Source: Synergistaceae bacterium
GTDB lineage: Bacteria > Synergistota > Synergistia > Synergistales > Synergistaceae
Reading direction: 5' to 3'
DNA length: 5,583 nucleotides
Assembly (NCBI GenBank): GCA_012728505.1
Contig: JAAYEY010000252.1
Coordinates: 1-5,583, forward strand
Under the pieces are notes generated by a model that was not told the origin of the DNA, did no database searches, and saw only the letters and a list, made by a program, of their open reading frames with translations. Made by a program: the position numbers and the translations under genes. This document shows, piece after piece, positions 1 through 5,141 of the stretch (positions are counted from its first letter, which is position 1; every line of letters starts with the position of its first letter).

Positions 1-4
1 ACGG

Positions 5-32
5 TTGACAAGACCGTGGCTCTTGTTATACT
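5..32 (+). promoter_or_regulatory. Sigma-70-type promoter of the grdX-grdE-grdB unit
   Basis: A perfect -35 box TTGACA (5-10) is followed after 16 bases by TATACT (27-32), a five-of-six match to the -10 consensus. Transcription would begin near position 39, a few bases before the riboswitch aptamer, which is the usual layout for a riboswitch-controlled operon. The match and the placement are seen in the sequence; promoter activity is inferred. A 5-bp inverted repeat (1-5 with 13-17) overlaps the -35 box. Confidence 0.75.
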
Positions 33-45
33 TTGAATAATCTGT

Positions 46-152
46 ATGAAAGCAGCAAGAGAGACCCCTTTTATTTGATGGGGCGCCGAAGGGGCAAGGC
101 AATAATTGCTGAATCTCTCAGGTATAAGGATTGCTGACGGACAGTACTCTGA
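46..152 (+). promoter_or_regulatory. Glycine riboswitch, single aptamer
   Basis: This leader RNA matches the conserved core of the glycine riboswitch family (gcvT motif). The closing stem is CAGCAA (53-58) with TTGCTG (131-136). A second stem is GAGAG (59-63) with CTCTC (115-119). A CCCC/GGGG hairpin (65-68 with 80-83) leads into the conserved GCGCCGAAGGGGCAA stretch (83-97), followed by a small GCAA/TTGC hairpin (99-109) and the conserved TCTCTCAGG region (114-122). Only one aptamer is visible. The ACTCTGAAG stretch near 146-154 resembles the linker that opens a second aptamer in tandem versions, but no second core follows. Glycine binding normally turns the downstream genes on, which fits a glycine-degrading operon. 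Identity is well supported; the exact 3' limit is not. Confidence 0.93.
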
Positions 153-158
153 AGACGA

Positions 159-182
159 CTAAAGGTTTCTTGTGACTTTTAG
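159..182 (+). other. Small leader hairpin between aptamer and terminator
   Basis: CTAAAGG (159-165) can pair with CTTTTAG (176-182) to form a 7-bp stem, including one G-U pair, with a 10-base loop. It lies directly before the terminator stem and shares only G182 with it. It could stack on the terminator, act as a spacer, or be part of the switching structure. Pairing is seen in the sequence; a role is inferred and uncertain. Confidence 0.45.
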
Positions 183-246
183 GGAACGAGAACAGAGGAT
201 ATCTTGCTGAAAGGCTGGATTCCTATGTCTTCGTTCCCTTTTTTTT
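182..246 (+). terminator. Riboswitch-controlled intrinsic terminator overlapping the grdX start
   Basis: GGGAACGA (182-189) pairs perfectly with TCGTTCCC (231-238), and eight T residues follow at once (239-246). The stem continues inward with breaks: G190-T230 wobble, ACA (192-194) with TGT (226-228), AGGA (196-199) with TCCT (221-224), and ATC (201-203) with GAT (218-220). Together this gives one long imperfect hairpin followed by a U tract, the layout of a rho-independent terminator and a plausible expression platform for the glycine aptamer upstream. The hairpin encloses the AGAGGA Shine-Dalgarno-like site (194-199) and the grdX ATG (225), and the T tract encodes the Phe-Phe of the grdX N terminus. 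It could therefore block both transcription and translation. Switching is inferred; I did not find a convincing antiterminator pairing by eye. Confidence 0.75.
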
Positions 247-656
247 ATACTTGTATCACAAATAATAGTGATTTAGCCGAGTGTGTCAGCAATGCAAAGT
301 TTATTGACGGCCCTGCGCTTTCAGTCCTGATAATGGGCAGGGATTTGATACATAAAGGATGGGAGCTTGTGGCAAATCCCTTCTACGGAAATCTTAAACC
401 TAACCAGCAGCCCTATAGGACTTTGGTCTTAAGTTCTGACAGGGAAAGTGAAAAAAATAAAGTTGAAGAGTATTCACTCTTCTTGATAGAGTCAGCTATA
501 ACTCTTTACTCTGAATGTAAAGTCATAAGAGAGCCCGGTGACATGGGCGAAAAGATTGATATGGATTATAAGTATATGGATTTTGCTTTGATGGAAGAAA
601 CTTTGAAAAGCTGCGGAATACTTCTAAATGGTCTTAAAAGAACTGCCGGGAGGTGA
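225..656 (+). CDS. grdX: GrdX family protein
   Basis: Encodes 143 residues. The sequence resembles GrdX, a small protein found in glycine reductase loci whose biochemical role is not established. Family features seen here are an early TNN motif after a short hydrophobic strand (near residue 14) and a conserved central block at about 42-62 (IHKGWEL, then NPFYGNLKPN). The C-terminal third has no motif I recognise. No signal peptide or membrane segment is evident. I prefer the ATG at 225 because it puts the TNN motif close to the N terminus as in relatives, but its ribosome site is weak (AAGG at 211-214, 10 bases away). A TTG at 204, preceded by AGAGGA (194-199) at four bases, would give 150 residues. 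The gene is first in the riboswitch operon and its start lies within the terminator hairpin. grdE follows after 61 bases. Confidence 0.8.
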   Translation: MSSFPFFYTCITNNSDLAECVSNAKFIDGPALSVLIMGRDLIHKGWELVANPFYGNLKPNQQPYRTLVLSSDRESEKNKVEEYSLFLIESAITLYSECKVIREPGDMGEKIDMDYKYMDFALMEETLKSCGILLNGLKRTAGR

Positions 657-704
657 ACTGAGGTACCTCGCATTTTGAAATTTCGAAGTGTCAACTTTAT
701 TTGT

Positions 705-711
705 GAGGAGG
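705..711 (+). promoter_or_regulatory. Ribosome-binding site fixing the grdE start
   Basis: GAGGAGG lies six bases before the ATG at 718. It settles the start there rather than at the in-frame GTG at 688, which has no Shine-Dalgarno sequence before it and would add ten residues absent from relatives. Confidence 0.9.
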
Positions 712-717
712 AATTTT

Positions 718-2013
718 ATGAAACTAGAACTCTGTAAAATAAATATTAAAAGTGTGAAGTGGGGCGTCAGCACTGAAGTGCTGAAAGACGGGACGCTTCA
801 GGTAAGCAAGGAAGAGCTTTTGGCCTTTGTCGCAGATGATGAAAACCTTAAAAGCGTAAAGTTGGATATAGCTCTTCCCGGAGAAAGCGTAAGAATAGTT
901 CCCGTCAAAGATGCTATTCAGCCGAGATACAAAATCGAAGGCGAGGGACAGGTCTTTCCCGGCATGGTGAGCGATGTTGAGTCTGTTGGGAGTGGTAAGA
1001 CTTTGGTTCTCGACGGCGCAGCTGTAGTTACATGCGGTAGGATAGTCGGTTTTCAGGAAGGTATCGTGGACATGTCAGGAAAAGGAGCAGAATATACGCC
1101 TTTTTCGAAAACATGTAATGTAGTCCTCGTTTTTGAACCTAAAGAGGGAGTAGAGGTTTATGCTTACGAAAAGGCATGCAGGCTGGCAGGACTGAAAGCT
1201 GCAATGTATCTTGCGAAAAGAGTTTACGAATCCGGAGGCGTATCTGATAAGACTGAAACATATGAGATAGCTTCCTTTGCAGAGAGTATGAAATCCTATG
1301 CAGGTCTTCCTAAAGTTGCATATCTTTATATGCTTCAGACACAGGGTCTTTTGCACGATACCTATGTTTACGGGATAGATGCCAAGAAGATACTTCCAAC
1401 GATATTACATCCAAACGAAACTATGGACGGGGCAATTGTCTCAGGCAACTGTGTTTCTGCCTGCGATAAAAACAGCACTTATGTCCATCAGAACAACCCC
1501 GTTATCAAGTCACTATACGAGCGTAACGGCAAAGACATCAATTTTATAGGAGTCATTATCACGAATGAAAACGTTACTCTTGCAGATAAAAAAAGAAGTT
1601 CCGCTTTTGCGGTGAAAATCGCAACGATGTTCGGAGTTGACGGTCTTGTGATCAGCGAGGAAGGATTTGGTAATCCCGATGCCGACCTGATAATGAACTG
1701 TCACAGAGCTGAGGCGGCCGGTATAAAAACAGTGTTGATAACAGATGAGTATGCAGGCAGAGACGGAGCCAGCCAATCTCTGGCGGATGCCGCAGTGGAG
1801 GCAAATGCGGTTGTTACTGCCGGAAACGCCAACATGATAGTGACCCTTCCTCCTATGGAGAGAGTGATCGGTTTTACCGAATATGCGAACGTGATAGCCG
1901 GAGGTTTTGACGGATCACTGAAACCAGATGGATCGATAGAAGTTGAACTTCAGGCGATCACAGGTGCTACTTGTGAGCTCGGATTCAATAAACTAGGAGC
2001 AGAGACCTGGTAG
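718..2013 (+). CDS. grdE: Glycine reductase component B, GrdE pyruvoyl proprotein (alpha and beta subunits)
   Basis: Encodes 431 residues, the usual length for GrdE. With GrdB it forms component B, the substrate-specific part of cytoplasmic glycine reductase. In the family, the proprotein cleaves itself between Asn and Cys and the Cys becomes a pyruvoyl group that binds the glycine amino group as a Schiff base. That site is visible as SGNCVSACDK, with Asn244 and Cys245, close to the Cys242 reported for the Clostridium sticklandii protein. Cleavage would give an N-terminal piece of 244 residues and a C-terminal piece of 187. Other conserved blocks are SGKGAEYTPFSKT in the N-terminal half, EGFGNPDADLIMNC (315-328), DEYAGRDGASQSLADAA, and a C-terminal AITGAT. 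The paralogues GrdG and GrdI (sarcosine and betaine systems) share this architecture; the riboswitch and the neighbouring GrdB favour the glycine assignment. grdB begins 13 bases downstream, with no grdA between. Confidence 0.93.
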   Translation: MKLELCKINIKSVKWGVSTEVLKDGTLQVSKEELLAFVADDENLKSVKLDIALPGESVRIVPVKDAIQPRYKIEGEGQVFPGMVSDVESVGSGKTLVLDGAAVVTCGRIVGFQEGIVDMSGKGAEYTPFSKTCNVVLVFEPKEGVEVYAYEKACRLAGLKAAMYLAKRVYESGGVSDKTETYEIASFAESMKSYAGLPKVAYLYMLQTQGLLHDTYVYGIDAKKILPTILHPNETMDGAIVSGNCVSACDKNSTYVHQNNPVIKSLYERNGKDINFIGVIITNENVTLADKKRSSAFAVKIATMFGVDGLVISEEGFGNPDADLIMNCHRAEAAGIKTVLITDEYAGRDGASQSLADAAVEANAVVTAGNANMIVTLPPMERVIGFTEYANVIAGGFDGSLKPDGSIEVELQAITGATCELGFNKLGAETW

Positions 2014-2026
2014 GGGAGGGTAAAAA

Positions 2027-3331
2027 ATGACATATAAAATAGTTCACTATATTAATCAATTTTTTGCCGGAATAGGCGGAGAAGAAAAGGCTGATTTCAG
2101 GCCCGAATCCCGCGAGGGAGCAGTAGGCCCGGGGATTGCTTTTAAGGCCGTTTTCGGAAAAGAGGCGGAGATAGTTGGCACTGTGATTTGCGGAGATGGC
2201 TATTTTGCTGAGAATATGGACGAAGCAAGCGAAAAGGTATTGAAGATGATAGCCGCCTTTAACCCTGATGCAGTAATAGCAGGACCTGCTTTTAATGCAG
2301 GACGTTACGGAACAGCCTGTGGGGCAGTAAGCGATGCTGTAGGCAAAAAACTCGGTATCCCTGTTGTTACCGGTATGTATCCTGAGAATCCCGGGGTGGA
2401 TATGTACAGTAAGGATATATATATAATTAAGACCTCTGACAGCGCTAGAGGTATAAAAGATGCAGTTCCTGCAATGGCTAAGTTTATTATGAAAGCGCTT
2501 AAAGGCGGTTCAGTTGGAAGCCCCGCTGAAGATGGTTATATCGAACGGGGTATCAGGGTCAACTGTTTCCATGAAAAGATTGGAGCAGTCAGGGCAGTAG
2601 ATATGCTCATCAAGAAATTGAATGGTGAAGAGTTCACAACGGAGTACCCAATGCCTGTTTTCGACAGGGTTCCTCCGGCAGAGCCAATAAAGGATATGAA
2701 AAACGCTTTGATAGCTCTTGTAACATCCGGCGGTATAGTACCCAAAGGCAATCCAGATCGCATTGAAGCTTCAAGCGCGTCAAAATACGGTACATACAGC
2801 ATTGCAGGTGTTAAAAGCGCTGATGAGGTTGCTTACGCTACGGCGCACGGCGGCTATGATCCTACATATGCCAATTCTGATCCGAACCGTGTACTTCCTG
2901 TCGATGTACTTCGAGAAATGGAGAGCAGTGGTGAATTTAAGAAACTTTACGATTATTTCTTTAGCACGGTCGGAAACGGCACGTCGGTAGCCAGCGCAAA
3001 AAAGTTTGGTGCCGAAATAGGAGCGAGGCTTAAAAAAGATGGTGTTGATGCCGTGATATTGACATCCACCTGAGGAACCTGCACTCGTTGCGGGGCAACG
3101 ATGGTAAAAGCGATAGAAGCAACTGGAATCCCAGTAGTCCATATATGCACTATAGTTCCTATTTCGCAGACGGTGGGTGCAAACAGGATAGTTCCTGCCG
3201 TTGCAATTCCATACCCTCTTGGAGACCCTTCGAAGACTCCTGAAGAAGAGAAAGTAATAAGAAGAGCTATCCTCGAAAAGGCATTACAAGCACTAAAGAC
3301 CCCGATCAAGGAACAGACAGTTTTCAACTAG
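2027..3331 (+). CDS. grdB: Glycine reductase component B gamma subunit, selenoprotein GrdB
   Basis: Encodes 434 residues when the in-frame TGA at 3071-3073 is read as selenocysteine (Sec349), matching the family length. The redox motif is U349-x-x-C352-x-x-C355 in the context LTST-U-GTCTRCGATM, a hallmark of GrdB/GrdF/GrdH. The reading frame and homology continue without a break to TAG at 3329-3331, ending in QTVFN, so this is not a nonsense mutation. Other conserved blocks are NQFFAGIGGEEK (10-21), AGPAFNAGRYG (85-95), YPENPGVDM (118-126) and TSGGIVPKGNPDRIE (from 233). The stretch AHGGYDPTYAN and the following RVLPVDVLR are more like glycine-type GrdB than betaine-type GrdH. With pyruvoyl-containing GrdE it activates glycine for transfer to the selenol of GrdA. 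The start has a strong GGGGAGGG site (2013-2020) that overlaps the grdE stop and lies six bases before the ATG. Conventional gene calling would split or truncate it at the TGA. Confidence 0.95.
3071..3103 (+). promoter_or_regulatory. Selenocysteine UGA codon and bacterial SECIS hairpin in grdB
   Basis: The UGA at 3071-3073 is followed, 11 bases later, by a compact hairpin: TCGTTGC (3085-3091) pairs with GCAACGA (3095-3101) around a three-base GGG loop (3092-3094). Bacterial SECIS elements lie immediately 3' of the UGA inside the coding sequence, at about this distance, and carry a G in the apical loop that SelB reads. The hairpin is seen directly; recognition by SelB is inferred from family knowledge. 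It also encodes the C-x-x-C part of the redox motif, so RNA and protein constraints overlap. Confidence 0.85.
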
Positions 3332-3363
3332 ATTGATAAAAGTTATTTAATAGATACTCTGTC

Positions 3364-3416
3364 AGTAATCGCGGCAGGGCAGTCTTTTTTCAGCTGACTG
3401 TACTGCCGCGATTACT
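3364..3416 (+). repeat. Long inverted repeat between grdB and grdC
   Basis: Two 21-base arms (3364-3384 and 3396-3416) pair along 19 positions, with one two-base internal mismatch (GG against TA), around an 11-base T-rich loop (TTTTTTCAGCT). The arms start with AGTAATCGCGGCAG, perfectly matched by CTGCCGCGATTACT. It starts 32 bases after the grdB stop and would be a very stable hairpin. No T tract follows on either strand, so it is not a standard intrinsic terminator. It could stabilise the 3' end of the grdX-E-B transcript, act as a non-canonical or factor-assisted terminator, or be one copy of a dispersed palindromic repeat. I cannot separate these from one copy. Confidence 0.8.
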
Positions 3417-3435
3417 AAATTAAAGCGATAAATGT

Positions 3436-3457
3436 TTTATGTTGCTTGGAACATAAA
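3436..3457. repeat. 8-bp inverted repeat upstream of the grdC promoter, possible operator
   Basis: TTTATGTT (3436-3443) and AACATAAA (3450-3457) form a perfect inverted repeat with a six-base spacer. A further TTTATGT copy lies at 3466-3472. The repeat lies roughly 45-60 bases before the -35 region of the grdC promoter. The spacing and symmetry suit a dimeric regulator, but AT-rich spacers produce such repeats by chance and no known binding site is recognised. Confidence 0.35.
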
Positions 3458-3489
3458 TATAAGACTTTATGTGTATATTTCTATTCAAT

Positions 3490-3524
3490 TTGACAATGAC
3501 TACCTCTTTTGTACAAATTATAAT
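3490..3524 (+). promoter_or_regulatory. Candidate promoter for grdC-grdD
   Basis: A perfect TATAAT (3519-3524) is present. The perfect TTGACA at 3490-3495 is 23 bases away, which is too far for a normal pair. Two workable readings exist: ATGACT (3496-3501) with a 17-base spacer to TATAAT, or TTGACA (3490-3495) with a 16-base spacer to TACAAA (3512-3517). Either puts the start near 3525-3531 and gives a leader of about 60-65 bases before grdC. No glycine aptamer is present in that leader. Activity is inferred. Confidence 0.6.
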
Positions 3525-3577
3525 TATTAAGGAGATATCCAAAACTAAACGTGACAATAAAACATCAGAAAAGACAT

Positions 3578-3583
3578 GGAGGA
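3578..3583 (+). promoter_or_regulatory. Ribosome-binding site fixing the grdC start
   Basis: GGAGGA sits seven bases before the ATG at 3591. An in-frame ATG at 3576 overlaps this site and has no Shine-Dalgarno sequence at a workable distance, so 3591 is the better start. Confidence 0.8.
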
Positions 3584-3590
3584 ATGTGAA

Positions 3591-5129
3591 ATGCCCAATG
3601 CAGCAGTTAAAGCCACATCATATTCTCTGAATCACACTCCCGAATTGGCACTTTATTACGGAAACACCCCATTCGTAGAGAGAGAAGCTCATCCGGATTC
3701 GGAATTCCTCTCTGCCCTACCAGACCATGTACAAGGCTATGAAGAATGCTCCAGATATGCGCCTAATCTTGTTTATATTGGAGCGATGGGTCCTGAGGTG
3801 CTTGAGGATAAGGAACAGCCATGGTATCAAAAACTAGAGCCCTCAGTTGTAAGATACGGCAAATACGGCGAAATAATGCCGGAGGACGAGACCTTAGGTC
3901 TTCTTGATATATGCGATGTTTTTGACCTTGTTTGGTTAGAGAAGAGCTTCGCAGCAAAAGTTAAAGAGAAACTGGCAAAACATCCGCTGATGAGAGAAGA
4001 TATTCTTGCACGTCTTGAAGAAGGTCATGATTCAGTGGAAATAGAACATGAGATAAATAAATCAGCCGCCCTTCCCCTTTATTCAGAGGGAAAGATCGTC
4101 GGTTGTAGCAGGAGGGGGCATGAGTTTGACCCCAACCTCACCGCATATGAACTCCTCGTAAACATGATGTGCAAGACCAGCGCTGTGCTCTCTCTCTTGC
4201 ACCTCATTAAAAACAGCGAGATGAAACCTGAGGATGTAGATTTTGTTCTCGAATGCTCGGAAGAGGCGGCAGGAGACATGAACCAGCGCGGAGGAGGAAA
4301 CTTTGCGAAGGCGATAGCAGAAATTGCAGGTTGCTCTAATGCTTCTGGCTGTGATATAAGAGGATTCTGTGCAGCACCGGTTAACGCTGTAATCGCAGGT
4401 GCTTCAATGGTAGCGGCAGGAACGCGAAAAAACGTTGCTGTAATAGCAGGAGGAGCAATCCCAAAACTTTATATGAACAGCAGGGATCACGTAAAAAAAT
4501 CACTGCCTGCTCTCGAGAACTGCCTTGGGTCATTTGGAGTCCTTATCGTACCAGATGACGGTAAACTACCTGTGATAAGGCTCGATGCTATTGGCAAGCA
4601 CACTGTCGGAGCCGGATCCTCACCTCAGACTGTTACGAGCGTTCTCACTCTGGAACCCCTTCAGAGGGTTGGACTTCTGCTCACTGACGTTGATAAATAT
4701 GCTCCTGAACTTCATAACCCTGAAATAACTCTTCCCGCAGGCGCAGGAAACGTACCTGAGGCCAACTTCAAAATGATAGCAGCGCTTGGGGTAATGAAAA
4801 AACAGATTGAAAAAGCAGATATGGCCGATTTCATTAAAACCCGTGGCATGAAAGGGTTTGCCCAAACCCAGGGACACATCCCTTCAGGAGTTCCTTACAT
4901 GGGACACGCCGCAGAGGCAATAAATTCAGGGAAAATAACAAGGGCAATGATAATAGGCAAAGGAAGTCTTTTTCTCGGTAGGATGACAAACCTTGCTGAT
5001 GGAGCCTCCTTCCTCATGGAAAAACCGCAGCCAATTGCAGTTGCGCAGGAAAATGGTGTAACCAGAGATCAAATACGCGAGATAATCATAGAAGCCCTTG
5101 AAGAACTCGCATTGACACTTAAAAAGTAA
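3591..5129 (+). CDS. grdC: Glycine reductase component C beta subunit GrdC
   Basis: Encodes 512 residues, full length for GrdC. Component C accepts the carboxymethyl group bound to selenium on GrdA and releases it as acetyl phosphate, which acetate kinase can use to make ATP. GrdC has a thiolase-like fold related to FabH. Conserved blocks seen are GKYGEIMPEDE in the N-terminal third, ECSEEAAGDMNQRGGGNFAK starting at 221, GFCAAP with Cys260 (where KAS III-type enzymes carry their active Cys; the role here is inferred), KHTVGAGSSPQ around His337, NPEITLPAGAGNVPEANFKM, and GHIPSGVPYMG around His429. The His residues fit the usual thiolase-fold pattern, again by inference. No signal or membrane segment is evident. 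It follows its own promoter after the long hairpin, and grdD begins 12 bases after its TAA. No internal TGA is used. Confidence 0.95.
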   Translation: MPNAAVKATSYSLNHTPELALYYGNTPFVEREAHPDSEFLSALPDHVQGYEECSRYAPNLVYIGAMGPEVLEDKEQPWYQKLEPSVVRYGKYGEIMPEDETLGLLDICDVFDLVWLEKSFAAKVKEKLAKHPLMREDILARLEEGHDSVEIEHEINKSAALPLYSEGKIVGCSRRGHEFDPNLTAYELLVNMMCKTSAVLSLLHLIKNSEMKPEDVDFVLECSEEAAGDMNQRGGGNFAKAIAEIAGCSNASGCDIRGFCAAPVNAVIAGASMVAAGTRKNVAVIAGGAIPKLYMNSRDHVKKSLPALENCLGSFGVLIVPDDGKLPVIRLDAIGKHTVGAGSSPQTVTSVLTLEPLQRVGLLLTDVDKYAPELHNPEITLPAGAGNVPEANFKMIAALGVMKKQIEKADMADFIKTRGMKGFAQTQGHIPSGVPYMGHAAEAINSGKITRAMIIGKGSLFLGRMTNLADGASFLMEKPQPIAVAQENGVTRDQIREIIIEALEELALTLKK

Positions 5130-5141
5130 AGGTGTTATTCA

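Noticed and set aside
661..686. AGGTACCT palindrome and a near-palindromic TTGAAATTTCGAA between grdX and grdE
   Set aside because: Short symmetric AT-rich sequence with no promoter boxes or T tract nearby; most likely chance.
1075..1776. Minus-strand open frames over grdE
   Set aside because: Cys-, Phe- and Ser-rich translations with no family resemblance; the plus strand codes for GrdE along the whole length.
2763..2990. A 75-residue plus-strand frame inside grdB
   Set aside because: It is out of frame with GrdB, has low-complexity composition and no homology I recognise.
3061..3073. grdB as a pseudogene broken by a nonsense TGA
   Set aside because: The TGA is at the conserved Sec position of the family, is followed by a SECIS-like hairpin, and homology continues in frame to a normal stop.
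2953..3327. Open frames of 124 and 120 residues on the minus strand over the end of grdB
   Set aside because: They are shadows of a well-supported coding region, have no recognisable motifs and no ribosome-binding logic.
3101..3331. A separate 76-residue gene starting at ATG 3101
   Set aside because: It is in the same frame as grdB and matches the GrdB C terminus. It is the part after the selenocysteine codon, not a separate gene.
3529..3540. AAGGAG followed by GGAGATATCC as a leader-peptide ribosome site
   Set aside because: No start codon lies at a workable distance; the nearest GTG (3551) is 16 bases away and leads to no convincing peptide.
3763..4877. Minus-strand open frames over grdC
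   Set aside because: They lie opposite conserved GrdC blocks and show no independent signals.
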